Shown piece after piece: positions 11,556 through 22,960 of a DNA stretch of 64,000 bases. The translations under genes were made by a program, and so were the position numbers. How positions within the stretch are numbered: position 1 is the first letter of the stretch; each line of letters opens with the position of its first letter. This DNA comes from Paguma larvata. Its lineage: Eukaryota > Chordata > Mammalia > Carnivora > Viverridae. Where the stretch lies: assembly GCA_030068075.1 (NCBI GenBank), contig CM057839.1, positions 21,741,167 through 21,805,166 on the forward strand, read 5' to 3'. The notes below the pieces were generated by a model. It did no database searches and had not been told where the DNA came from. It was given only the letters and a program-made list of their open reading frames with translations.

Positions 11556-11855
11556 GTCATTCAGAATATGATTTCATCCATATATAGAATGTAAGAAACA
11601 AAATGAACAAAGGAAAAAAAGAGAGAGAGATAAACCAAAAAAGAGATTCTCAACTATAGAAAAGAAACCGATGGTTGCCAGAGGGGAGGTGGGGCAGATG
11701 GGTAAAACAGGTGATGGGACGAAGAGTGCAAGTATCATAACGGGCACTGAGTAATGTGTAGAATTGTTGAGTCACTATATTACCCACCTGTAACTAATAT
11801 GACAGTGCATGTTAACAATACTAGAATTAAAATGAAAATCTTTATCAAAAAATAA

Positions 11856-12160
11856 TACAAAGTAAAAGAAAGTAATTTTTAGCCAGTTTTTTATCTAACT
11901 TCATAAACTCCTGAAATTATGATTATCTATGGAGACTATCACTTGCATATGAAATAACATATATTTTCTCATTACATTGTTTCATAGTATATTTAACAGT
12001 TCCTTTTATTTTAAATAAAATTATTTTAAGGAGCCACTGATATTCAAAACTGAATTTTCTTATAAAATTATCGAAAAATGCCATATTTGTTTATTTCCAA
12101 ATTTTTCTTTACAAATAATTTTATTTCACAATAAATATAAGTAGTTATGAAACATTATAC
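11856..12160. other. Unassigned AT-rich DNA
   Basis: No repeat family or gene is recognised between the L1 tail and the exon-like segment. Confidence 0.4.
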
Positions 12161-12271
12161 CTGGGAATTTTCTTGTACACATAATTGATGATGAGGAAAA
12201 CAAAGGCAGGAAGAATGCAACCAAAAATGAATCGTCTTACAACACGTGGCCCCCGGATACACATTTGATAC
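12161..12271 (-). other. Candidate coding exon with a membrane segment
   Basis: On the minus strand the segment follows an AG acceptor (ttctgcag, 12272-12279) and precedes a GT donor (CCCAG|gtataa). It is 111 bases, a multiple of three, so it could be spliced in or out without a frameshift. One frame gives about 37 residues: a basic stretch (MCIRGPRVVRR) and then about 19 hydrophobic residues (FIFGCILPAFVFLIINYVY) followed by KK. This pattern is typical of a signal anchor with a cytosolic N-terminus. A second frame is also open. The donor lacks +5G. No family is recognised. It could be a chance frame beside an LTR-like block. Confidence 0.35.
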
Positions 12272-12389
12272 CTGCAGAACATGACATTGCTAAAGGGTCT
12301 ATTGACTAACATTTTACTAGATAACAAAGGGCAACCTTCTCTTGCCAATAGCCAGACTTTCAAAATCCTGTAAACCTCCTTTTCAACAT

Positions 12390-12620
12390 ATACAAATACC
12401 CTAGATTCTTACTTATCCTTTGCCCCCATTAACTAAATCAGACACTCCTTATAATCACAAGTGCAGCTCTTTCTGCCCATGGGTCCTGTCCTTGTGTTGT
12501 AATAAAACATCTTTTTGCACCACGAAACATCTCAAGAATTCTTTCTTGATTATTGTGCTCAACAATACTGCATCAACCGATATGGAGTCAAGCCCATCAT
12601 ACAACGGGGACTTGTAGACA
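12390..12620 (+). mobile_element. ERV LTR-like 3' half
   Basis: The segment has the arrangement of an endogenous-retrovirus LTR around U3/R/U5: a TATAA-like site (12448-12454), then 'gtaataaaacatc' with an AATAAA signal near 12500, then 'tttttgcaccacgaaac' and 'tcaagaattctttctt', which resemble the R/U5 region of gammaretrovirus-like (class I) LTRs. The start is uncertain and may reach about 12300. No gag, pol or env remnant is seen beside it, so it is a probable solo LTR. Confidence 0.5.
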
Positions 12621-13065
12621 GATTCCGTATAGCATTCCCAAGGCTTTATTGTTAACTGAAATAAAATGTATTAGGTATAGAATGTCAACCTAAATGGAAC
12701 CAATATTTGTATGAGGAAAAATTTCTAGTGAAAAATTAATAAGCATTCACTTTGTGTTAATTGATCTTTAAAAATTATTATAGTGAGAATGTATTAAAAA
12801 TGCTGATTTCACCTAGTTAGTCAAAATAAAAGTAATATGAGGTCAGATTGCTTGATGTATTGTTACATCACACACAGACACACACAAAGTTGGTGATAAA
12901 ACACATATGGAATGTAATTAAAATATGAGTCCCTCATAAGTAAGTGAAATGAATGAACTTGCATCAAATATTATTTTCATATCATTTAAGAATTTATGAT
13001 GAGATTTTATATTATGCCTTGAAGAATTTTCCTTTTAACATCTGTTAAATATTTTATTTTATGTA
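12621..13065. other. Unassigned AT-rich DNA
   Basis: Nothing recognisable is present apart from a short CA-rich patch at 12868-12890. Confidence 0.4.
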
Positions 13066-13345
13066 TTTTTAAAGATTTTATTTTCTTGGAGCAGTTTTAG
13101 GTTTACAACAAAATTGAGAAAGTACAGAGATTTCTCATATATCTTTGCTCCCATCCGTGCATGACTTCTGTCACGTATCCCCTTCCAAAGTGATATGTTT
13201 TTTCATGATGGACCTATACTGACATATAATAATCACCCAAAATCTATAGCTTACCGTAGGACTTATTTTTGGTGTTGTACATCCTATGTGTTTGGATGAA
13301 AGCATATTGACATATAGACATATTGATACCATTAAAAATTGTAAA
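13066..13345. mobile_element. Old L1-like repeat fragment
   Basis: The stretch has the familiar ancient-repeat phrases 'gagcagttttaggtttaca', 'gtacagagatttctcatat', 'catataataatcacccaaa' and 'ggtgttgtacatcctatgtg'. I associate these with L1M-class sequence. Divergence is high, and orientation and subfamily are left open. Confidence 0.5.
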
Positions 13346-14253
13346 ATGCTGAATAAAATCAGGTGGTAATCTTTTTACCCCTAATTTTATAGAGAATCCA
13401 TTTGAAGTTTCATAAACATAAATTTATCCCACAATTACTTATGAATTTGTATATCTCTTTTCATAAAATTTTTAGGAATCTTTATCATTATCTTGCAAAT
13501 ATTTTTTATTTAGAAGTATACTGCTTAATTTCTAAATATATGCTATTATAGTAGTCATTTTGTTATTGATTTCTAGCTAAGTTATCATTTTAAGTAAATA
13601 TACTCGATGATTTCAGTCACTGAAGTTTGTTGAGCATTGCTTTGACATGTCCCGTGATTATGTTTGTAAAAATATTTATTTTCTTATGCTTGGAAGAAAG
13701 GAATATGAATTTTTAGTTGTCAGATTTTCTCCTCAAACTCATCTAAGTCACACTAATATTTTTTCTGTTGAATTTTTCACTTAGTCAATGGCCAAAAGTT
13801 GTTTTAGATATTTCTACTATGACCATGGGTTTATTAATCCGGTTAGTTCTATACAATTTTGCTTTATTATATTGAGGTCATATTATTAGCTTCATGCAAA
13901 TTGAATCTTACTAATCTTTCTGCTCTGTCCGAGCTGATACCATAATTGCTTGATAATATGTGCCGACTCCACATGAATAGCTGCCAACTCCATTAGCTGG
14001 GCTACTTGTTGGTCTGACTTTCTTAACTCTTACTGTGTTTGTTCTTGTTAATATTGCTTTGTTCCTCATAAAATTGGTTATCTTTGATTTAGTGCTGAGT
14101 ACTATCCTGATAAATTATTTTAGAAGTTGTTTGATGCCCGATATATCTCCACAGACGATTTTGCTTTGTTTCTTCAAAGTTTTGGAATACATTTGAAATC
14201 AGTGTATAATTTGGCATGTAATGGAGTCAGATTAATTTAATTTTGGGTCTGTA
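13346..14253. other. Unassigned AT-rich DNA
   Basis: No gene is seen. Parts of 13440-14240 may be very old, unrecognised L1 sequence, but no landmark is clear enough to assign. Confidence 0.35.
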
Positions 14254-14448
14254 GTTTTTTTAATGTTTATTTATTTTGAGAGAGAGGAGGAGGGTAGGGG
14301 CAGAGAGAGAGGAAAGACAGAATCCCAACAGGGCTCCACTCTGTAAGCACAGAGGCTGATGAAGGGCTCAATCACACAAACTGTTAGATCATGACCTGAA
14401 GCAAAACCAAAGTCGGATGCTTAATTGACTGAGCCACCCGGGTACCCC
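14254..14448 (-). mobile_element. CAN-SINE
   Basis: A minus-strand copy with 'ttttttaatgtttatttatt' at its left end and a head complement ending 'ccacccgggtacccc'. Flanks 'ggtctgtag' and 'ggtctagag' suggest a decayed short target-site duplication. The middle is the shorter, older form. Confidence 0.9.
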
Positions 14449-16716
14449 ACGGTCTAGAGATTTTTTTTTTTTTTTGAAGAGGTTTTTGATCACTTGAAAC
14501 CAGATGAATTTCTTGAAATGATGGGTTTTATTCCAGTTAGCTTGTACTTCCAAATAAGAGACATTGGTGTATTGGAAGAAAGCTGTAGGAGTTTGCACGA
14601 AAAACTAGAGAGTTTTATGCTAAGTGTAGGAGACGTTACTGAGTACACGTAAAAGATGAGGAAAAGAAAAAGTTCAAAGATGGCAAAGTTATCTTGTTCA
14701 TCTCAGTTGATGAGAGGAGAGAAATCAGTCATTCAACCTTAGACATTTGAAACTGATGATGATATACCTATATCCACATGGACATATGAAGCAGTCATTC
14801 AAATATAAAACTGTGTATTTTAAATAATAAGATTGGCCTGGAGATAAACTTAGGAGTGATTTACATTCATAAGAATAATTAAAAAGAAATAGCACTAATC
14901 CCCTTGGGCAACCCAAAATAAGGGCATCTGGCCAGGATGGGGACGCCCACATAGAATATTGACAGTGTGTATCCAGAACGATCATGAGGGAAACCCATAG
15001 AGAGTGCTGCCTCGGAAAAGAAGGAAAAAAAGATTTTCAAGCATGAATAAAATTGCAAATGTATAGCCGTTTTTGAAAGAGTAGGTACGATAGGTTTAAA
15101 TGAGTCAGTACTGAATTTAGCTTCATAGTATAGCTCCAGGTGTTAATAGAGAAATATATTGTAGTAAAAATGAGACCTATTTTTCCAACAAATCATTTGT
15201 ACTACTTTTTAAAAGATGACACATTTCAGAACATTCCTAGAGGCTGACGAAAGTGATCGGTTGAGAGACAAAACTCATGATAAAAATGAGAGGAAATAAT
15301 TGGAGAATCCATGAGAACATTAACAGTGATGGACGTGGACGGAAATGGACAGCTTTACTTTATGGGATAAAGGGGTAAATGCTGGGAATACACTGGAAAA
15401 ATAAGATCTTATTTCTTTCCTGAAAAATAAACATTCTAATTTGTTAGATTTCCATTCTGGTATTGTCTCTCCTACCTCATTCTGGACAAATATTCTTTGG
15501 TTTTGGTTAATAACGCCTAGGTGAAAACTAGGAAATTGGAATTATAATCCGATAGATATACTCTAAGACAACTTCTGGTACTACAGATGCCCAGTGTCTT
15601 CAGGATGAGGATGAGAATTACCTCTTCTGTTAAAAACATGGTAATGGCACACAGACGTCACGAGAAAGAATTGCCAGTCATTCTCTGAGTTAATTGCTAA
15701 TTGTGGGATGACTAAGTATGTATATAGAGACTACTCACTTTGGCTTATTATTTGCATTGTTTGTAAGAGTAAATAATGAGATTAGAAATGAATACTGAGA
15801 TGACCAATACTGTGGTGCACCTTGTTCTTACAGCTTCATAGGTAAATTGAACAATAAAGCTTATCATGAAGCAACATGAGGTGACTTCCATTTGCATATC
15901 GTTCACCATTTTAGAAATCCACTTGAAAGGGAACTAGAATTTAATTAAAAATTGTCGTGGTGAGCTATGTTAAAGATATCTTATGCTTCCATTCAGTGAT
16001 AATATATCTTATATTTGGAAGGAAAGGACAGCGTGTATTACTTTTTCTTAATTCTCAGATTACTTTCACTTAAGAACTTTTTTAAAGGTACCTAACACTG
16101 TTAAATGAGAATTGCCTAAAACTATGGCTAACCAGTCTGCAACTAAATTTTATTATCTACATAAATGGAGTCTCTTGGAAGAGCAGAGCAAGCCTCAAGC
16201 AGATACAAAACAGGTTGAGAGGGCTAGGAAAGGAGCCTAGCTCGGGGTTTTTATTATGACTTAGGGATAGACTGGGGTGTGGGCACCTGCACTTGAGCAA
16301 AATCTTGCTTAGTTTGAATTTTCCGCTGGTGCCAAAAGAGGGAGCACCCAGGATTTCTTAATAGATGGCCCAAATGTGGTGCAGAAGGTGAAGGGAGGTT
16401 AGAGAGGTTTAAAAGGTGCAGCGGTCAAACATCAAAATATTGAATCAAGTTCTTTATAGAAACATTCTTGTTTTCCCTAATAAGATGCTGGTCTTCATAG
16501 TCATTAAACTAGATGTATAACATTAGTCCATTTTAGTCTTTATCTTTTTATCCCTATGGTTCGGTCTGCACCTTCTCGTGTTTCAGCAAAGATTGTGTAT
16601 GTGTGTGCACACATGCTGTTTCCCATTTTCTAACATACTAGATGCTCTCGTCCAGCATCTGTGCATTAGTCCTCTCTTAAGTCTTCACTTCTCTAAGAGT
16701 CTGAGCATATCCTCTT
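14449..16716. other. Unassigned DNA, with a less AT-rich block
   Basis: About 2.3 kb have no recognised gene. 16150-16450 is purine-rich and less AT-rich ('aaaagagggagcacccagg', 'ggtgaagggaggttagagag') and could be an old LTR, but no diagnostic end was found. Open frames at 14389-14598 and 14725-14985 lack any recognisable feature. Confidence 0.4.
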
Positions 16717-16953
16717 TTTTGTTAAATTTTTTTAAAACATGTATTTATTTTTGAGAGAGAGGAAGAGAGGGAGAGAGAGAGAGACAGAGGATGAGTGGAG
16801 GAAGGACAGAGAGAGGGAGACACAGAATCTGAAGCAGGATCCAGGCTCGAGCTGTCAGTGCAGAGCCCGATGCAGGGCTCGAACTCACGAACTGTGAGAT
16901 CGAGACCTGAGCTGAAGTTGGATGCTTAGCCAACTGAGCCCCCCAGGGGTCCC
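16717..16953 (-). mobile_element. CAN-SINE with 15-bp TSD
   Basis: A full-length minus-strand copy. Flanks 'tgagcatatcctctt' (16702-16716) and 'tgagcatattctctt' (16954-16968) match at 14 of 15 positions, a good target-site duplication. The 71-codon frame inside is SINE-derived. Confidence 0.95.
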
Positions 16954-17054
16954 TGAGCATATTCTCTTAATGAGATTAAATCCCCATTCTTCCACAGTGC
17001 CAGAAAATGGGTTTGTATCCACTACAATATTAATTTAGTGAAATTCTCACATTT

Positions 17055-17150
17055 TTTCTGAGACCTAGGTTATAAGCTTCATGACCTCTCAGGCGTGTTT
17101 ACCATTTTATAGCACCCAACATGTGGCTTACATATAGTGAAATCCATTAT
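17055..17150 (+). mobile_element. Possible L2 3' end
   Basis: The phrases 'ataagcttcatgacctctc' and 'tatagcacccaacatgtgg..cttacatatagtgaaatcc' resemble the conserved LINE-2 3' end. It is very diverged. Confidence 0.4.
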
Positions 17151-18576
17151 GCCAGAGTGTAGTAGAAACAAGGATATAGCAATCATTTAACGTTTGTTGT
17201 GTTTACATAATAAAGGGGAATGCTTGTAAAACGAAAATGTAAGTAAATCCGCTTTGAAAACTAACTCTGCTAAAATTATTTCCTATTTCTTCTAAGGATA
17301 TGAATGCACCTAATTTAACTTTAATTCACCATTTTGATACATTTATACTGCCCTTACTCCAACAACTCTAAGGCAAATATTTCCAATTTTAGCATCCTTC
17401 TATGAAAGAAAAATTTAAATGGAAGCATATAGTGATTTTTTATTTCCTTTCTTGCATCATTTAATATTAATATGTGACTTATCCTTGGGCTTTGACTTAT
17501 GACTTGACCAAATCACATTTTATGTGGCTGTGAAGGATGACCGTACTCACAAGACATTTGGAAGTATTAAATATCAAATTTGTATTTTAATTCCACAGGC
17601 ACTAACTAATTTTTAAGACACTGGAGAAATCAGAATTGAGGTAAATACAAATTAAATTACAATTGCTTCTGTCTTTTTTATTTGAAACATACTTCGGTTG
17701 CCAGATTGAATTCCAGGGACCGCAAGAAAAAGGTATACATTATAATGTCACAAAAGTTTGGCAAACACAATTTTTTAAAATGTGATATATTGCTACTAAA
17801 TAAAGAACGATTCGCCTTATATTAAATATCATAGGACATATCACAGCCAAAAGTGAAACTTTTAAAATGATTTCAGGGATGTAAATCCAGGATAGAATGA
17901 ATTCTTAGAAGGAGTTATTGCTTTCAGCAAGACTTGTTCAGTGTATTTTTGAAAACAAGAAGATTAGCAGCCTTAATCTTTTTGAACTGGGCAGTGGAGG
18001 AATCTTCATTCTTGAAGAAATGTCCTCCTGGCCTCAGAAAATGATTGTGTTTATTCTACGGAATCTTTTTTATATCTCGGTTTATACAATTCCATAATAA
18101 AAATATTACTGTATTATTAGATTTTCTGTACTGATTGGTTTCTCTTAATACATATATATACACAGAACACCATTTATTTACTTATTTATTCATTCATTTG
18201 TAATGATTTTGTAGAGAATCATTTAAAAGTTTTACAGCCCATAAATATGTCTGAAAGTATAATCATTATTAATAAAAAATCAAAAGTTTAAAAGCAAATG
18301 CTTTAGACATTACTAGCATTGAATTTAAAAATTAGTGTGGAATAAATCAATTTTTGTATAACATGTACACAGCTTACATATTTAAAATATATAAAAGTGA
18401 ATATGTTGTTCTCTAATGAAGGTAACTGCATTGTTAATGCTGTTATGATTTTGTGCAATTTAACTACCAGACCCAATGATATGCAATTCACAAGGCCAAA
18501 AACATAGGAAAAAATTTTCTCACTGTAGTCTTGAATATCGTTTTTATAGTATAATGTCCTCAAATTGAGGCAGCAA
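17151..18576. other. Unassigned AT-rich DNA
   Basis: No gene or family is recognised. The 86-codon minus-strand frame 18303-18563 is AT-rich with no domain. Confidence 0.4.
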
Positions 18577-18589
18577 ATTTTGTAATTTT

Positions 18590-18803
18590 TTTAAAATTTT
18601 TTAATGCTTATTTATTTCTGAGAGAGACAGAGCATGAGCAGGGGAGGAGCAGAGAGAGAGAGAGGGAGACACAGAATCTGAAGCAGGCTCCAGGCTCTGA
18701 GGTGTCAGCACAGAGCCCGATGCGGGGCTGGAACTCACAAACCGTGAGATCGTGACCCAAGCTGAAGTCGGATGCTTAACTGACTGAGCCACCCAGGCGC
18801 CCC
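18590..18803 (-). mobile_element. CAN-SINE with 13-bp TSD
   Basis: A full-length minus-strand copy. The exact repeat 'attttgtaatttt' flanks it (18577-18589 and 18808-18820), with four extra bases before the right copy. The 92-codon frame 18601-18879 is SINE-derived. Confidence 0.95.
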
Positions 18804-18820
18804 TGGGATTTTGTAATTTT

Positions 18821-19266
18821 GAAAGATATCTACATAAATAGATCATAGGGATATAGTTTTCAGATTCTTCAACATTCAAGAGATTCTATATATTTTGTTC
18901 AAGATGACTATTCTACTGATTCCTAATTCTCCTTTAAATTTATATAATTAAACTCATCTATAATCAGATATATGCAAATTCATTAACACTAAACAAACAT
19001 ACAATCGTCTATTATAGATTTTATGATGGTATTATCACCTGAAAAGCATTCCGATCAAGTTTAAAATTTATAAAGCTCCAATAAATAATTTTTTAGAAAT
19101 AGTTCAAATTCTGAAACGCCCAATGAATGTGACTAGTGACAAATTTATCAGAGACATAATGTTATATTAACCAGAAGAAAGGGAACGTATCCCTCCATCG
19201 CACCTGTACAATTGCCCAAGAAAATAGAAGGGGCTCCCTCACCCAGCCACGCCTTTATCTTTGTAG
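18821..19266. other. Unassigned DNA before an exon-like segment
   Basis: AT-rich to about 19180, then clearly more GC-rich ('aggggctccctcacccagcc') up to the candidate acceptor. No promoter motif is certain. Confidence 0.35.
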
Positions 19267-19373
19267 TCTTTGGAAAGCCGTTAAGAGATCAGAGCTCTTT
19301 GTTTCAACACTGTTGGAAAGAAGGTGGGAAAGGCAAGAGTTAACTGCGTGCTGGCATTCAAAGGGAACTACAG
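19267..19373 (+). other. Exon-like segment with strong splice donor
   Basis: A pyrimidine-rich acceptor (cctttatctttgtag) precedes a 107-base segment that ends ACTACAG|GTAAGG, close to the ideal vertebrate donor. One of three frames is open throughout and rich in Arg, Glu and Leu (for example 'STLLERRWERQELTACW'); the others stop early. The local GC content is higher than in neighbouring DNA. It could be an lncRNA or untranslated exon, a coding exon, or a decoy. No family is recognised. Confidence 0.35.
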
Positions 19374-20836
19374 GTAAGGAAGGAACCAAAAAATGTTTGC
19401 AACAAAATTAGCTAATACTGCAGCCTAAATATATTCGTCCGTTTGGGGAGTAGAAAATAAAATTTTGAGCTGCTTTTGATTCCCAAAGAGTAAATCATAA
19501 TCCACATTCTGAAGAAAAATAATCCAATAAACAGAAATTCATTGCCTTAAAAAGCATAATATTATTTCTTAATTATCAGAGCCTAGTATAACTGAAAACC
19601 AACTGGTTAATAGCATTTATCTTAGCAGCTATTTTCCATCTCAAAAACAGAATTAAATATTTATAAGCCTTCAGTTAAAGAAAAATAATAATTTAAGCAT
19701 GGCTTTTGTCTGGTTCAAGGTCAAAATAAAAAAACTGCTATGATTTAAAATAGTCTCCAGGCAAAAGATGAGAGATTTTTCAAAAATTAGAGAGTATAAA
19801 CATATTGGTTAAAAATGACAATAGAGGATATAGAGAATGATTCTGTAATGCATATAGTTTACAATATTAGTAAAGCAAAGGAAGCATATACTTTATATAA
19901 AATAAAAAGGCTTTTAATAGGTACATTAATTTTTTTAAAGCAAGGAAACACTAAAAACTGAAAACATATCCCTATAGCCTAATAAAACGCTAACTACAAA
20001 TAATATATTGCATACATGGCGCAATGGAAAAATAAAATTAATAACATGGAGAGTCAAAACTTGTTATACTCACCTATTCAGGTAATAGAAGGAAAAAGAT
20101 TGATATACAATAGCAAAAACAGTGATTTGCTTAATCATTATGAATTTCAAAAGTGAACCAGAAGAAAATTAAGCAGAGAGAATAAAAACACAACAGAAAA
20201 CAATTTACTGGGATTGAAGAAACAGCAAGAAAGTCATGTGAGAAAGTGCTTCACTTGTCAGGATACAGTAGTGAAGAGCACTAAGATTAAACGCATATCG
20301 GTAATATTTTAATTTTTAAGTTACGAAAAGGAAAAAAAAATCACAATATCAAAGTAATTTACAAAATCGAGCTGCTCGCCACTATCTGGAACGCTATACA
20401 CCAGAAATCATAGCACAGTATTTGCAGATTTTTTCACACAATGTATTTAATATTATGGAGCCATCCCAGTGGCGTTACATGCATTTTGCCATTAATTCTC
20501 ACATCTTTAACCCCACTTAAAACATAAAGAACCTAAATCTAAGAAGTATTGTATGATATCCCAAGTTCACGAAACTATTGAGGCATAATGCAAGATTTTG
20601 AAACCATGAGACTACGTCACTCTAAACCTCGACTCCAGTCAAAACCTCTTAATAATTATAGATTATATCTTTATAAATTTTGGAAATATACTGGAACCTA
20701 AAAATTAGTCGCAGACAGGTAAGTGAAGAGTAATTAAGGAAGATCAACCAAGCCAAGTCAGAGACTAAACAGAGTAAAAAGAGTTCCAGTTCCGAGATGG
20801 TATCTATTAGAGGATCAGAATGTGTCATCTGTATAG

Positions 20837-20839
<3 letters not shown>
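19374..20839. other. Unassigned AT-rich DNA
   Basis: No gene is recognised. A very diverged MIR-like stretch lies at about 20470-20630 and is listed separately. Confidence 0.4.
20470..20630 (+). mobile_element. Possible MIR SINE relic
   Basis: 'gttacatgcattttgccat', 'taattctcacatctttaac' and the later 'cccaagttcacgaaactat' follow the order of the MIR core and 3' part. Divergence is high and boundaries are approximate. Confidence 0.4.

Positions 20840-20868
<29 letters not shown>
20840..20868 (+). repeat. (TG)14 microsatellite
   Basis: An uninterrupted dinucleotide run of about 14 units that ends at 'tatttatcc'. It is likely length-polymorphic. Confidence 0.95.
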
Positions 20869-20870
<2 letters not shown>

Positions 20871-22127
20871 TTATCCTTCTGTATTTTAGTCATTATGCTA
20901 ATTAAGCATATTATAGAACACGATGCTGTCTGTTCTCAGTGAACATTTAACCCAACCAAGAGCTTACACATTAATGAGGGTCAACTCTATTTCAGATAAT
21001 GAGCTACACGTTACAAGGTTATAAATATGATCATTGCTCAAGTAACTGAGAACCTAGAAGTTGATATACACATGAAAATATTTCATAGAATCTGATTTGG
21101 ACGGTAAATCTATATATATTGGCCAAGATTTATGCTACCCAGAAGAATGATCAGTTCTTTCCATGCAGTAGTTTGAAAAAATTAAGAGGTTAAAGGTGAT
21201 TTGATACTTTTTGAAATAAAGCAGGTATTGTTCAATTGTGTATGAAGATTAGTTCTCCACACTATTCTGAGTTACATGTCTCAAAACGTAACTTAGTTCT
21301 CATGCTAAGAAAACTGAGTTAGAACCCACAGGATTGTGTTTCTCTCATATTCCATCCCAAATGTCCTAATCTTCAACCGCAATCTCATTCTCGCTGCAAT
21401 TCGAATTTAAAATTTTCTCCAATCTCCTCATAGCCCACACCCTCCTTCTCTCTCAAACAAGGTAGATATAATTTCCTATGTTGAAAAAAAAAAGAATATT
21501 ACATATTTCCATTAAATTCCTCAAATTTACTAGCATGGGTAATCAGGCTCTATCATTCCTATCCTTTCCTTTGTTTTTCATTCCTAGCCTTTTAATAACA
21601 CTCTTTCTTCCTGATAGAAGGGTGATTTCTCTGCTGTGATAGAGATTTACTTCCCATTTTCTTTGGCTGTTGAAATTAACAGTCTCAGTTCCCTTCTTTA
21701 TTTTCAACTCTACCTCTTGCTGAAGATTTATCGCACTAGCATTCAAATATGTTCAAATATTTGAATATTTTAAATTGTTAAAAAGCAAGTCTTTTCTAGA
21801 ATTCACTTGCCTTTGTAGCTACTGTTCTGACTAATCAATTCACATGAAAAAAAAAAAAGAATAAACTCAGAACTCTTCATTCAGGATTTCCAATTTTTTG
21901 TTTTCCATTTGCTTCTCAAGTTAATCTATTTGAATGTTAATAGTGAAAGTAGTGAAACTGATTGTTCCTCGCATCATAGAAAGCCCTTTATTTAGTCTTC
22001 AACTTTGTTGAGAGTGCAATCTTTATATATATAGAAACACTATAAGAACTTAAGCAGCATTTCATATTAGTCCCAACAAGAAACAAATCTTATTGTTTTT
22101 TACATTTCTGCCTTTTCTGTCAAAAAA
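20869..22127. other. Unassigned AT-rich DNA
   Basis: No gene or repeat family is recognised. Short A runs lie at 21485-21494 and 21847-21859. Confidence 0.4.
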
Positions 22128-22190
22128 AGAGAAAGGAAAAAAAAGAAAGAAGGAGAAAAGACAGAGGAAGGGAAGGGAGAGAGAAAAAAT
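22128..22190 (+). repeat. Purine-rich low-complexity tract
   Basis: About 60 bases are almost only A and G (AAAG, GAAGG and GGGA units). Confidence 0.8.
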
Positions 22191-22769
22191 GTCAAGTATC
22201 ACTTTTTATACAAAGAAATTACAAATTTAGAGAAAATTTAGATACTGCAAAAATCAACATATGGAAAATGTAAAATACCCAAATCCTACTGGTAGGAAAC
22301 AGCTCATAACAGGTAATAGAAATATTCATTTTGCTGCACGAGAAACTATTCTAACTAAATAGAGGCTCAGATGAATCCTAAAGCACATTTCAATGCTCTG
22401 TGATTTATGCTATTTTATAAAGCTTTAAAAGAACTGCTTATTATTTTAAAAGTTTATGCTTATACTTATGTATTTAAAAACAGTGCAATTAAACTTTCAA
22501 CAAGAAAATTCTACAATCATGTAAAATTTTTACCAAATGAATAAATATTAAATAATTGATCAAATATAATATTCACTTGTTTATTTCTAGGTTTTTGATT
22601 TTTTGCCATAATTATATACCTACTTTTTTTCATTTTTTCTTTTTTTTTTTTACTCTAACTAGAATAATTCCAGCTTTTTCCAATTTATTTTTGGTACATA
22701 CATTTCAGATGACAGGGTTGGAAAAAAGTTATGTCTCAAGATGTTATAATAGGTGCTATTTAATTTGCT
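22191..22769. other. Unassigned AT-rich DNA
   Basis: No gene is recognised. The 104-codon frame 22556-22870 is Phe/Ile-rich through a T-run and shows no domain. Confidence 0.4.
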
Positions 22770-22960
22770 TTTATAACATCCAAGGCACATTGGGAACTGG
22801 GTTAAGTATTATCTATTTTATTGTTTACAACAAGTGTGGCTTCTATCTCTTCAGTGTTTTCATTTTATAGAAGTAAAATGAGATTTCAATAACTCACCTA
22901 ACAAGTAAATGGGGAGCAGTCTCTCAGACTCAAGTATCATGAGAATTGAACCTTAGCTCC
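22770..22960 (+). mobile_element. Possible MIR SINE relic
   Basis: 'cattttatagaagtaaaatgagat', 'taactcacctaacaagtaa' and 'ggggagcagtctctcagac' parallel the MIR core and 3' segment ('...cagatgaggaaactgag...'). Old and diverged. Confidence 0.45.

Larger units (their letters stand above)
9481..11855 (+). mobile_element. Composite LINE-1 (ORF2 relic to 3' end), SINE-interrupted
   Basis: The left end matches the L1 ORF2 stretch 'ctctcaacaaacaaaa..ggatcagatagcttcacagg', upstream of the reverse-transcriptase core. Around 9890-9920 the sequence jumps from 'caagggaggtttaatattca' to 'gcaatcctatttttgcatc', which lies downstream of the catalytic site in intact L1, so the catalytic core is missing. The C-terminal region follows, then a second gap where two CAN-SINEs sit (11143-11555), then the 3' UTR with 'gatggttgccagaggggagg' and an A-rich end. 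No frame is intact. Confidence 0.85.

Noticed and set aside
16150..16450. Possible exon or LTR in a purine-rich, less AT-rich block
   Set aside because: No paired splice sites, open frame or LTR ends could be identified, so it is left unassigned.
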